Shown here piece by piece: positions 52,739 through 61,088 of a stretch of DNA of 64,000 bases. The notes beneath the pieces are model-generated. The model was not told the DNA's origin and made no database searches. It saw only the letters and a program-made list of their open reading frames with translations. Within the stretch, counting starts at the first letter, position 1. Each line of letters opens with the position of its first letter. Source of the stretch: Meridianimarinicoccus marinus (GTDB lineage Bacteria > Pseudomonadota > Alphaproteobacteria > Rhodobacterales > Rhodobacteraceae); assembly GCF_040689105.1 (NCBI RefSeq), contig NZ_JBFBVU010000015.1:1-64000 (forward strand), written 5' to 3'. Position numbers and translations under genes: made by a program.

Positions 52739-53094
52739 ATGGGAAACAAAAACCGACCGACCCCAGACTTTTGGCGTGAGGCGGTGCGGCTGGCGTTAAC
52801 ATGCGGTGCTGAAGCAGGAGCGCGACATCTTATAAAACGCCGCGGCCTTCTTCGTGAAAGAGGGAGGTCGATGAGCGGGCGCGGGAACTGCTACGATAAC
52901 GCGATGGTCGAATCGTTCTTCATGACAATCAAGTCGGAGTTGATCTGGCCGGTCGCATGGCAATCCCGCTAGCAGGCTGAAAATGCCGTCGCCAGATACA
53001 TCAACGGGTCCTACAACCGCCGTCCGGTGGCATTCATCCTTTGGCCTCCGAAGCCCCATCGCCTTCAAGCGAAAGGCACACGAAGTGTGCTAAA
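52739..53094 (+). pseudogene. IS3-family element remnant: OrfA start fused to OrfB end
   Basis: The frame starts like an IS3 OrfA (NRPTPDFWREAVRLALT) but after some 30 codons passes into the end of OrfB (SGRGNCYDNAMVESFFMTIK), which carries the catalytic Glu region. The whole middle is missing. A TAG at 52970 and frameshifts interrupt the rest, in which YINGSYNRRP and SSERHT-type residues (shifted from SPIAFERKAHE) can still be read. It is clearly inactive. Confidence 0.7.
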
Positions 53095-53415
53095 CGCTCC
53101 CCACCAAATCAGGGCAAGTCAAAAAACGCTGATTACGACGCGGGGAAGAACGCACTCACGACCACGGGCATACTTTATGTCATCGTCAACGGAACGGAGG
53201 CGGCGCTCCGAAGTGGTCAAGGACATCTACCTGGGCCAGCCAATTCGCAACCCGATCCTTGGTTGACTCGAGGCTGCCGCCAACGGATGCGCAGGAGGAA
53301 CATGTGGGCTGAAAGGTCGGCTTGGACCAAGCAGACGGAACTCTTGCCGAAATTCGGATGCCAACGTGAGCTACGACTTGTTGTCAGCTGATCTTGGTTG
53401 AGAAAGAGATCAGAG
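53095..53415. other. degenerate spacer
   Basis: No confident gene. Two overlapping plus-strand frames have no family resemblance that I can name. Lies between two IS3-type fragments. Confidence 0.4.
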
Positions 53416-53478
53416 ATGCCAAAACGAAATTCCCACTTGACCGAGTTCAAGGCGAAGGTCGCTTGGCAAGCCGTGATT
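53416..53478 (+). pseudogene. IS3-family OrfA N-terminal fragment
   Basis: MPKRNSHLTEFKAKVAWQA is the typical start of an IS3-family OrfA (MxKRxxHSxEFKAKVALEA). Homology ends after about 20 residues. It lies 61 bases from the stop of the GntR gene and marks the left edge of the block E island. Confidence 0.55.
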
Positions 53479-53538
53479 TGGACCGGAACGCTGAACTCAG
53501 TGCATCCTGACTCCAAGAACGATGGGGTTAGAAGGGTT

Positions 53539-54195
53539 TCAGACTTTTGCGACCCGGCTTCCCGCAAATCGCCGTTCATACATGGTTCGATAGGCTTCGG
53601 CTGAGGCCGGCAGGTGGTTTCGGACGCTGGCTTCATAGGCGGGGGTCGAGGTGCCGCGTAGCGCGGCGATGATGTCGAGATGCTGGGCGACAATCGTTGC
53701 CATGTGGTCGGTGTCGTCGTATTTGATCACCCGGATCGGCTGGGCCATGCGGGCATGTCTGGCGATCATTGCGGCCAGCCGGGGGTTGGTGCAGCAACTG
53801 TACTGAAGCTCATGAAACTTCTGGTTCAGCTCATAGACCTCTCGGAAGGCGCCGCGGTCTACGGCCTCGGCATGGCGTTTCGCGATCTGCTCAAGCTCGT
53901 CTGTGGTCTTGGCGGGAGCGGGCAGCGGTGTTCTGCGCGCAGCCGCGGTTTCCAGCACGGTGCGCAGGTCATAGAGGGCGTCGACCTCGTCAGGCGTGAA
54001 ATCGACGACCTCGACCCCGCGCCGGGGGCGGTGCACCAGCAAGCCCTGGTTTTCCAGTTCCGCGAAGGCATGGCGGACCGCATGACGTTTGACGCCGTAG
54101 TGTTCCATGACGCTGTCTTCGGTGATCCGCGTGCCCGGCGCGTAGACCCCGAAAATGATGTCCTTTTCCAGTTCGGCCTGCAGAGTGGTCGTCAT
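53539..54195 (-). CDS. GntR-family transcriptional regulator, FCD subfamily
   Basis: Regulator of 218 residues. The winged helix (LQAELEKDIIFGVYAPGTRI, then VKRHAVRHAFAELENQGLL) covers about residues 4-70. The FCD domain has YELNQKFHELQYSCC and the metal-binding-like HLDIIAALRG. It departs from the usual S-x-x-P-x-R-E-A-L recognition helix (KRHAVRHAFAEL). Divergent from the block E operon, which it presumably represses; the ligand may be a tetronate or related acid, by context only. Confidence 0.88.
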   Translation of the reverse strand: MTTTLQAELEKDIIFGVYAPGTRITEDSVMEHYGVKRHAVRHAFAELENQGLLVHRPRRGVEVVDFTPDEVDALYDLRTVLETAAARRTPLPAPAKTTDELEQIAKRHAEAVDRGAFREVYELNQKFHELQYSCCTNPRLAAMIARHARMAQPIRVIKYDDTDHMATIVAQHLDIIAALRGTSTPAYEASVRNHLPASAEAYRTMYERRFAGSRVAKV

Positions 54196-54261
54196 TTGAA
54201 CGGCCCTGTTGTTGCGGTGTCGGGAAGTCTAGACAACTCACGCGACAGCATCAACGATAAG

Positions 54262-54306
54262 ATTATTGATAATTATATTGACAGAAAAACGGAACCCGCC
54301 TAACGT
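54262..54306 (+). promoter_or_regulatory. promoter and possible operator of the block E operon
   Basis: TTGACA at 54278-54283 and TAACGT at 54301-54306 are spaced by 17 bases, a plausible sigma-70 promoter. The AT-rich imperfect inverted repeat ATTATTGATAAT lies just upstream at 54262-54273 and could bind the GntR protein. The binding-protein gene starts 26 bases after the -10 hexamer. Confidence 0.55.
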
Positions 54307-54332
54307 CACGGCAGTTTCAAAGGGAGGACCAC

Positions 54333-55607
54333 ATGAAACATCTTACCAGCGCACTTGCCATTGCTGCGGCGCTTGTCGGTTCGGGCGCCAGCGCCTGGGA
54401 AGCCACCGAGGGCAAGCCTTACGACGGTGAAACGGTGCATGTCCTGGCGGTGAAATCCAGCCAGTTCGAAGCGCATGAAGCGCGCCTAGCCGACTTCGAG
54501 GCAGCCACCGGCATCGACGTGGTCTACGACTACGTGCCGTTCCCCAACATGAAGGAAGCGCTGACCACGGAAATGGTCGCCGGGGGCGACTACGACGTGG
54601 TTTCGATCATGGATCAATGGGTGCCCTCTCTGCAAAACCTGGTGCAGCCGATCGACGCCGAGATCGCCGCACTGGGTGTCGATCTGGAAGACTTCCCGCC
54701 GGCGCACCTGCGCCACGGGCGGATGAACGGCGAATTGGTGGGGCTGCCGGTGCGGGGCCATGTGCAGCTTCTGTTCTACCGCAAGGATCTGCTCGAACAG
54801 GCTGGCGCTGCGGTGCCGAGCAATTGGGATGACGTCGTGGCCGCGGCCAAGGCGGTGCAGGCCTCCAGCGACGCCGCCGGGATCGCGCTGCCCTATGGCA
54901 AGCTGAGCGGACAGAACCTGATGGTGTGGATCAACCTGCTTTGGGGGCATGGTGGGGAGTTGTTCGACGCGGACGGCGAGCCCGCGTTCAACTCCGAGGC
55001 CGGCATTGCCGCGACCGACCAGTACGTCAGCCTGCTGACCGAAGAGAAGATTGCCCCGGCCGGTTCCGCGACCTTCGTGGAACAAGACGCGGTGAACAGC
55101 TTCAAGCAGGGCAATTCGGCGATGCTGCCGGTGTGGTGGTGGGTGCGTTCGCAGCTGTCCGACCCCGAGCAGTCCAAGCTGACCGCCGAGCAGATCGGTT
55201 TCACCTCGCTGCCCTCGGTTGGTGATGCAGACAAGACCACATTCACCAACACCTGGATCTTCGCCGTGACCGAAGGGGCCGACAACAAGGGCGCGGCGGC
55301 AGAATATCTGAGCTGGCTTACCGATCCCGCGCTGGAGCGCGACGTGCTGCTTGACGAGAACCTGAGCGAGGTTGTCGCCGTCCATTTCTCCAACCTGCGG
55401 GACGAGGACGTCAACGCACGCTGGGGCGGCATGCATTCGGCGGCCGCAGACGCGCTGGCCACAGCGCCTGGCATGGGCTTTGGTGACAACTGGCCGCGGA
55501 TTTCCGAGATCCTGGAAACCGCCATTTCGAGCCTCGCCAGCGGTGAACAGAGCGATACCGCCGCCGCGTTGAACCACGCTGCCGACGAGATCAAGCGGAT
55601 CCGCTGA
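54333..55607 (+). CDS. ABC transporter substrate-binding protein (family 1), system E
   Basis: Periplasmic receptor of 424 residues with a signal peptide (MKHLTSALAIAAALVGSGASA). Typical family 1 blocks are LADFEAATGIDVVYDYVPFP, VAGGDYDVVSIMDQW, and LLFYRKDLLEQAGAAVPSNWD (split here). A GGGAGGA site precedes the ATG. It is the first gene of an operon that ends in tetronate-type enzymes, so a C4 sugar acid, its lactone or a precursor is a possible ligand. Confidence 0.9.
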   Translation: MKHLTSALAIAAALVGSGASAWEATEGKPYDGETVHVLAVKSSQFEAHEARLADFEAATGIDVVYDYVPFPNMKEALTTEMVAGGDYDVVSIMDQWVPSLQNLVQPIDAEIAALGVDLEDFPPAHLRHGRMNGELVGLPVRGHVQLLFYRKDLLEQAGAAVPSNWDDVVAAAKAVQASSDAAGIALPYGKLSGQNLMVWINLLWGHGGELFDADGEPAFNSEAGIAATDQYVSLLTEEKIAPAGSATFVEQDAVNSFKQGNSAMLPVWWWVRSQLSDPEQSKLTAEQIGFTSLPSVGDADKTTFTNTWIFAVTEGADNKGAAAEYLSWLTDPALERDVLLDENLSEVVAVHFSNLRDEDVNARWGGMHSAAADALATAPGMGFGDNWPRISEILETAISSLASGEQSDTAAALNHAADEIKRIR

Positions 55608-55619
55608 TCCACGGCATCT

Positions 55620-55643
55620 GGCGCGCCCGTGAATGGGCGCGCC
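55620..55643 (+). promoter_or_regulatory. intercistronic stem-loop after binding-protein gene (system E)
   Basis: GGCGCGCCC at 55620-55628 is the exact inverted repeat of 55635-55643, with a six-base loop, followed by TTT. It lies between the binding-protein stop and the permease start at 55671 and could act as a leaky terminator or mRNA stabiliser. Confidence 0.78.
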
Positions 55644-55670
55644 TTTCCCTCCACATCAAAGAGGTGCGTC

Positions 55671-56555
55671 ATGCAGGACAGATCCCTGTCTTACCTGCTG
55701 CTGGTCCCGGCATTCCTGATTGTTCTGGCCACCACGCTCTATCCGCTTGCTTATTCCTTCGTCACCGCCTTTCGGGAATGGGATCTGACCAAGCAACGCC
55801 GTCCAGGTGATTTCGTCGGGCTCGACAATTTCGGCTATGCCTTCTCCGAGCCGGGCTTTCAGAATTCTCTCTGGGTGACGACGATCTTCGTGCTTACCAG
55901 TGTTGCCCTGACCCTGGTCATTGCAATGTCGCTGGCCCTGCTGCTGCGGCGCAAGGGCCGGATGCACACCTTCACCCGTGTTATCCTGATCCTTCCCTTC
56001 GCCATGAGCCCGGCCCTGATCGGTGTCAGCTATCGTTTTATGTTCAACCCTGAATTCGGCGTCATCGCCAAGGGTCTGGGCGCGATCTTTCCCGCCCTTG
56101 CCGGCGTGCCATGGCTGGCCAGTCCCGACCTTGCCATGGGTATCCTCGTGCTGACCGATGTCTGGCACTGGGCTCCCTACATGACCTTCATGTGCCTCGG
56201 TGGCCTGGCCTCGGTGCCGCGCGAAACCGAAGAAGCCGCGCGCATCGACGGGGCCTCCAGCCTGCGCATCATCTTTGGCATCGTGTTGCCGCAGATGAAG
56301 GGCGTGCTGCTGGTGATTGCCGTCCTGAAGACGATTTTCGCGCTGAAGATGTTTGACCAGGTGGTCACGCTGACCGGCGGCGGCCCCGGCACCTCGACCG
56401 AGACGCTGGCCTTCTTCATCTTCAACGTCGGCTTCAAATGGTACGACATGGGCTATGCCTCGGCACTGGCCTGGATTCTCACCGCAATCATGATGCTGAT
56501 CTCGATCTGGTACGTCCGGATGCTGCTCAGCGAAAGAAAGATGGCCACAGCATGA
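55671..56555 (+). CDS. Carbohydrate-type ABC transporter permease (MalF type), system E
   Basis: Permease of 294 residues starting MQDRSLSYLLLVPAFLIV with an AGAGG site upstream. Six predicted helices, EAA loop ETEEAARIDGASSLRII. Overlaps the next permease gene by four bases. Confidence 0.92.
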   Translation: MQDRSLSYLLLVPAFLIVLATTLYPLAYSFVTAFREWDLTKQRRPGDFVGLDNFGYAFSEPGFQNSLWVTTIFVLTSVALTLVIAMSLALLLRRKGRMHTFTRVILILPFAMSPALIGVSYRFMFNPEFGVIAKGLGAIFPALAGVPWLASPDLAMGILVLTDVWHWAPYMTFMCLGGLASVPRETEEAARIDGASSLRIIFGIVLPQMKGVLLVIAVLKTIFALKMFDQVVTLTGGGPGTSTETLAFFIFNVGFKWYDMGYASALAWILTAIMMLISIWYVRMLLSERKMATA

Positions 56556-57367
56556 GCAAATCAGTTCTCTGGTGGGTCGAGCGCGCGCTGCTGCTCTTGA
56601 TCTCAAGCATCGTCCTCTTCCCGATCCTGTGGATGTTTCTGACCGCGTTCAAACGCCCACGGGACGCCTATTCCCTGTCGCTCGATTTCAGCCCGACACT
56701 GTCCAACTTCGTCACGGTCTTCTCGGACCCGTGGAACCTGGGCGACATGGTGCTGAACTCGGTCATCGTAGCCAGTGTCACGGTGCTGATCGCGGTGCCC
56801 TGTGCCTCGCTTGCGGCCTATTCCTTCTCCCGGTTCCGGGTGAAGGGCCGGAAATTCCTGTTCTTCCTGATCCTGTCGACCCAGTTCATTCCGGCGGTGG
56901 TGATCGTGCTGCCTTTCTTCCTGATGTTCCGGACACTGGGGCTTCTGGACACGCGGATTGCGCTGATCGTGGTCAACCTGGCGATCGTGACGCCCTTCGT
57001 GATCTGGATGATCAAGGGGTTCATCGATGCGATCCCCACCGACAGCGAAGAGGCCGCGCTGATCGACGGCGCCTCGCGGCTGCGGGTGATCCGGGACATC
57101 GTGCTGCCGATGGCGGCGCCGGGCATCCTGACCTCCTCGATCTTCTGTTTCATCCTGACCTGGAACGAGTTTCTCTTCGCGCTGATCCTGACACGCCGCG
57201 ATGCGGTTACCCTGCCAGTGGGGCTGGTCAGCTTCCGGACCGAACGCGGCGACCTGTGGGAGCTGATGAGTGCGGCCGGGGTCATGATCACGGTGCCGAT
57301 CTTCATCATGGCGCTGCTTATCCAGAAACATTTCACGCGCGGCATGACTGCCGGCGCGGTCAAATAA
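56552..57367 (+). CDS. Carbohydrate-type ABC transporter permease (MalG type), system E
   Basis: Permease of 271 residues starting MSKSVLWWVERALLLLIS at the ATGA overlap (56552). The EAA loop reads DSEEAALIDGASRLRVI, and the C-terminus ends QKHFTRGMTAGAVK, the usual MalG-type tail. Confidence 0.92.
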   Translation: MSKSVLWWVERALLLLISSIVLFPILWMFLTAFKRPRDAYSLSLDFSPTLSNFVTVFSDPWNLGDMVLNSVIVASVTVLIAVPCASLAAYSFSRFRVKGRKFLFFLILSTQFIPAVVIVLPFFLMFRTLGLLDTRIALIVVNLAIVTPFVIWMIKGFIDAIPTDSEEAALIDGASRLRVIRDIVLPMAAPGILTSSIFCFILTWNEFLFALILTRRDAVTLPVGLVSFRTERGDLWELMSAAGVMITVPIFIMALLIQKHFTRGMTAGAVK

Positions 57368-57379
57368 GGGGGCCCGAAG

Positions 57380-58435
57380 ATGGCCGAAGTACAGCTTGTC
57401 GATGTCGAAAAGCGCTATGGCGAATTCCTTGCCGTCCCGAAACAGAGCCTGACCATCGAGGAGGGCGAGTTCCTTGTCCTGCTTGGGCCGTCGGGCTGTG
57501 GGAAAACCACGACGATGCGGATGATCGCGGGACTGGAAGACATCACCGCCGGTGACCTGATGATTGCGGGCGAACGGGCGAACGACAAACCGCCCAAGGA
57601 TCGCGACATCGCCATGGTGTTCCAGAACTACGGGCTTTACCCGCACATGACGGTGGCCGAGAACATCGGCTATCCGCTGAAGCTGCGCGGCATGGACCGC
57701 AAGTCGCGCGACGCGCGGGTGCTTGAAACCGCCCAGAAGGTTGAGTTGGACGCGCTCTTGAAACGCCGGCCCTCGGAGTTGTCGGGCGGTCAGCGTCAGC
57801 GCGTCGCCCTGGCGCGGGCCATCGTCCGCACCCCGAAGATCTTCCTGATGGACGAGCCGCTGTCGAACCTCGACGCCAAGCTGCGCGTCACCATGCGCGC
57901 CGAGCTGAAGCACCTGCATCACGAACTGGGGGTGACGACCGTCTATGTGACCCACGACCAGATGGAGGCGATGACGCTGGCCAGCCGCGTGGCGGTGATG
58001 CGCGAAGGGCGGATCGTCCAACTCGACACTCCGAAGAAGATCTATTCGGAGCCGGCCGATCTGTTCGTCGCCGGGTTCATCGGCTCTCCCTCGATGAACC
58101 TGGTCGAAGGCCGCATCACCGGCGGGCGGTTCGAGGCGCCGGGTGTTTCGCTGCCGGTGACGGCCGCTGACCGCGACGGCGTGGTGATGGGCGTCCGCCC
58201 GGAGGATCTGCAACTGACCACCGACGGGTCGGCGGCGGTTTCGGGCAAGCTCTATGCGCTGGAACTGACCGGGGATTCAACGCTGGTCACCCTGCGCGAC
58301 CGAACCACATCGATCTGCGCCCGTGGGCCAGCGGATTTCGAAGCCCCGATCGATGCGCCCTGTTCGCTCGCGCCGAAACCCGGCGTGCGTATCCACCTGT
58401 TTGACAAGACTTCCGGCCAGCGCATCGACGGCTGA
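57380..58435 (+). CDS. Carbohydrate-type ABC transporter ATP-binding protein (UgpC type), system E
   Basis: ATPase of 351 residues with Walker A GPSGCGKTT, signature LSGGQRQRVALARA, Walker B IFLMDEPLSNLD and H-loop VYVTHDQMEAMT, plus a TOBE-type C-terminal domain (FIGSPSMNLVEG). It follows the MalG-type gene by 12 bases. Confidence 0.93.
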   Translation: MAEVQLVDVEKRYGEFLAVPKQSLTIEEGEFLVLLGPSGCGKTTTMRMIAGLEDITAGDLMIAGERANDKPPKDRDIAMVFQNYGLYPHMTVAENIGYPLKLRGMDRKSRDARVLETAQKVELDALLKRRPSELSGGQRQRVALARAIVRTPKIFLMDEPLSNLDAKLRVTMRAELKHLHHELGVTTVYVTHDQMEAMTLASRVAVMREGRIVQLDTPKKIYSEPADLFVAGFIGSPSMNLVEGRITGGRFEAPGVSLPVTAADRDGVVMGVRPEDLQLTTDGSAAVSGKLYALELTGDSTLVTLRDRTTSICARGPADFEAPIDAPCSLAPKPGVRIHLFDKTSGQRIDG

Positions 58436-58457
58436 CCCAGAGGAAAGGAAACCTACA

Positions 58458-59585
58458 ATGACCAGACTCTCCCAAACCGAAGCCGACGCCCGCCGGGTCA
58501 AGCGCGACGACTATGTGTCCTGCACCGTGGCCTTCATCGACTGCAAGAAGCCGGGATCGCACCTGAAGGAAAACTATTCCATCATCGGCCCCGGCGTGAC
58601 TTCCTCGGACGAGCAAGTAGTGAACCTGCCCGAACCGCATGGGTTCAACATCGGCGCCGCCGCCATGCCCAACGGCATCACCAACAACTTGCACGTTCAT
58701 TTCACCGCCGAGGTCTTCATCGTCCAGCAGGGCGAATGGACCTTCCGCTGGGGATCGAACGGCGAGAATGAATTCGTCGGTCGGGCCGGCGACATTCTGT
58801 CGGTTCCGACCTGGATATTCCGGGGCTTCACCAACACAGGGCCGGATGACGGCTGGCTGTTTACGGCACTTGGCGGCGACAACACCGGCGGCGTGATCTT
58901 CCATCCCGACATCATTCGCGAGGCAGCGGATTACGGGCTGTATATCTCGAACGACAACACGCTGATCGATGCCACGCGGGGCGACGAGGTACCCGGCGAG
59001 GATGGCCGCATCGCGCCCATGCCCGATGAAGAGGTGGCGCAACTGCGCCAGGTCTCTCCCGAAGAGATGCGCCGCCGCGTGGTGACCGAGGCCGACCGTG
59101 ACTTCCGCCCCGCCTTCATCGACGCAGCACTGCCCGGACGTGGAGCCGAGATCGCACCGGTCATCGGATCCGGTCTGACCCAGAACCGCGACCATGCAGC
59201 ACCCATCACCAATCCGCATGGGTTCTCGCTGGAATGGCTGCGGCTAGGGGCCGGCATCGGCGTCAGCCGCTTCACTCTGGATGACAAGATGGTGCTGATC
59301 GTCCGCGCGGGGCAGGTCCGCCTGACCTTCAACGCCGAAGCCGATGTGACGGTCGACCTGGCCGAGCGCGACACCTATTCCATCCCCGCCGGGGTGGTCC
59401 GGGCGATCACGGCGGTAGGCGATGCGCCCGCCGAGGTGCTGATGGTGGTGTCGGGCGACCATCGCAAGCGGCCGGTCTTTGCCGAAGGGGTGATCGAGGC
59501 GGCCCGCGCGGCGGGTCAGGCGCTCGACGCCGGCGGCTATGTGGCCAAGGCGGCGCTGCTGCCCGACTACAAGCGAGCCGGGTGA
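58458..59585 (+). CDS. Bicupin-domain protein of unknown substrate
   Basis: Protein of 375 residues with two cupin folds. The first (about residues 60-135) keeps the metal motif HVHFTAEVFIVQQGEW (H-x-H-x4-E) and a GDILSVPTWIFRGFTN second motif, as in gentisate-dioxygenase-like and isomerase-like bicupins. The second (about residues 250-335) lacks the histidines (GVSRFTLDDKMVLIVRAGQ) and is probably structural. There is no signal peptide. Encoded between the transporter and an HpcH/HpaI aldolase with stop/start overlap downstream, so it should act early on the imported compound, perhaps as a dioxygenase, isomerase or lyase. The function is not assigned. Confidence 0.8.
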   Translation: MTRLSQTEADARRVKRDDYVSCTVAFIDCKKPGSHLKENYSIIGPGVTSSDEQVVNLPEPHGFNIGAAAMPNGITNNLHVHFTAEVFIVQQGEWTFRWGSNGENEFVGRAGDILSVPTWIFRGFTNTGPDDGWLFTALGGDNTGGVIFHPDIIREAADYGLYISNDNTLIDATRGDEVPGEDGRIAPMPDEEVAQLRQVSPEEMRRRVVTEADRDFRPAFIDAALPGRGAEIAPVIGSGLTQNRDHAAPITNPHGFSLEWLRLGAGIGVSRFTLDDKMVLIVRAGQVRLTFNAEADVTVDLAERDTYSIPAGVVRAITAVGDAPAEVLMVVSGDHRKRPVFAEGVIEAARAAGQALDAGGYVAKAALLPDYKRAG

Positions 59586-60385
59586 TGCGCAGCAACACCG
59601 TCAAATCACGGCTGGCCGCGGGTGAAACCGTGGTCAACGCCTGGCTGTCCATCGGGTCGAGCTATTCGGCCGAAGGGGTGGGCCATTCCGGGGTGCATTC
59701 GGTCACCGTCGATCTGCAGCACGGGATGATGGGCTTTCAGGAAGCATTGCACATGTTGCAGGCGATCTCGGCCACCCCGGCTGTGCCACTGGTGCGGGTA
59801 CCGGACCTCGATCCGGCCAAGATCATGCATCTTCTGGATGCCGGGGCCTATGGCATCATCTGCCCGATGATCTCTACCCCCGAGCAGGCCGAGACGCTGG
59901 TGGCTGCCTGCCGCTATCCGCCCTTCGGCAACCGCAGCTTCGGACCTTCGCGCGGGTTGCTCTATGGCGGCAAGGACTACGTGGCGCGGGCCAACGAGAC
60001 GGTGATGGCCATTCCGATGATCGAAACCGTTGAAGCCGTGGCACGGATCGACGAGATCCTCGCGGTCGACGGGATCGACATGATCTATCTTGGCCCCAAC
60101 GATCTGGCGTTCTCGGTCGACGGGCACGTGGGCTTTCCGCGTCCCGAGTCCGAGCGCGCGATTGCCAAGGTCATGGCCAGCGCCCGGCAGCGCGACATCC
60201 CGGTCGGCATCTTCTGTTCCGATGCCGAAGATGCCCTTGCCCGCCGTGCCCAAGGCTGCGGTCTGGTCACGCCCGGCAACGACTTCGGCCATCTGACGCG
60301 CAGCATGGCGGCGGCGGTGACCGCGCTGGCCGACGACGATCCCTCCGAGGCGCTTGCCGCGCCCGGTACCGCGCATGGCTATTGA
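59585..60385 (+). CDS. HpcH/HpaI family class II aldolase
   Basis: Metal-dependent pyruvate-type aldolase of 266 residues. The ATG at 59585 overlaps the bicupin stop (TGATG); a GTG at 59582 is an alternative. The catalytic His is in VDLQHGMMG, substrate Arg in PLVRVPD, metal ligands Glu in PMIETVEAV and Asp in YLGPNDLAF. It is clearly distinct from the aldolase at 20497. In this operon it may cleave a 4-hydroxy-2-oxo acid generated by the bicupin or hydrolase steps; the substrate is unknown. Confidence 0.87.
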   Translation: MRSNTVKSRLAAGETVVNAWLSIGSSYSAEGVGHSGVHSVTVDLQHGMMGFQEALHMLQAISATPAVPLVRVPDLDPAKIMHLLDAGAYGIICPMISTPEQAETLVAACRYPPFGNRSFGPSRGLLYGGKDYVARANETVMAIPMIETVEAVARIDEILAVDGIDMIYLGPNDLAFSVDGHVGFPRPESERAIAKVMASARQRDIPVGIFCSDAEDALARRAQGCGLVTPGNDFGHLTRSMAAAVTALADDDPSEALAAPGTAHGY

Positions 60386-61088
60386 GCCGGCTGAGGGGCG
60401 GCCCTGGGTTCTGCTGCCGGGCACGCTGTGTTCCGGCCGCGTGTTCGAGCCGCTTCTTGACCGGCTGGGGGTGCCGGAGGCGGCCCGGCACCCGGTGGCC
60501 CTGCGCTATCCGCGCGTCGAGGACTACCTCGACGAGGTCACCACCGCCTGCGTGCCAGGGGCGGTCGTCTGCGGGTTCTCGCTGGGTGCCATCGTCGCGG
60601 CGCATCTGGCCGACAGACTGCCGTCAAGTGCGTTCCTGCTGTTCGCGCTCAACCCGCTGGCCGACCGGCCGGAGGCGCGCGCGGGCCGGCTGGACCTTGC
60701 CCGCGAGGTGGGCGAGGTCGGCGGCGCTCGAGCCCTGGCCGCGCGCCTGCCCGCGCTGACCGGTCCGTCGCCGGACCGCACACGGGCGATGATCCTCGAC
60801 ATGGCCGAGGTCTGTTCCGGGCTGATCGAGGCGCAGACAGAGCTGGCGTTGACCCGGCCGGGGGCGCTCAAGACCCTGGCCCGCACCACGGCACCCATCA
60901 GCTTCCTGACCGGCACCGGGGACACATGGGCGCCCCTCGCGCTGGCCGAAACGGCGGCGCAGGCCACGCCTGCGGGCCGGTTTGTGCCGCTGGAGGGGCT
61001 TGGCCATTATGCGTTGGTCGAGGATCCAGACGCCTGCTGCGCCGCCGTTGCACACGGTTTCACGCTCCATCAGGGAATGACCGAATGA
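60375..61088 (+). CDS. Alpha/beta hydrolase fold protein
   Basis: Hydrolase of 237 residues. The ATG at 60375 lies inside the end of the aldolase gene; an upstream TTG is less likely. The nucleophile elbow is CGFSLGAIVA (G-x-S-x-G), the oxyanion part is WVLLPGTLCSGRVFEPLL, the acid is probably the Asp in TGTGDTWAP, and the His is in GLGHYALVEDP. It is of the esterase/lactonase size class. In an acid-sugar operon it may open a lactone, by inference. It overlaps the kinase gene downstream by four bases. Confidence 0.85.
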   Translation: MAIEPAEGRPWVLLPGTLCSGRVFEPLLDRLGVPEAARHPVALRYPRVEDYLDEVTTACVPGAVVCGFSLGAIVAAHLADRLPSSAFLLFALNPLADRPEARAGRLDLAREVGEVGGARALAARLPALTGPSPDRTRAMILDMAEVCSGLIEAQTELALTRPGALKTLARTTAPISFLTGTGDTWAPLALAETAAQATPAGRFVPLEGLGHYALVEDPDACCAAVAHGFTLHQGMTE

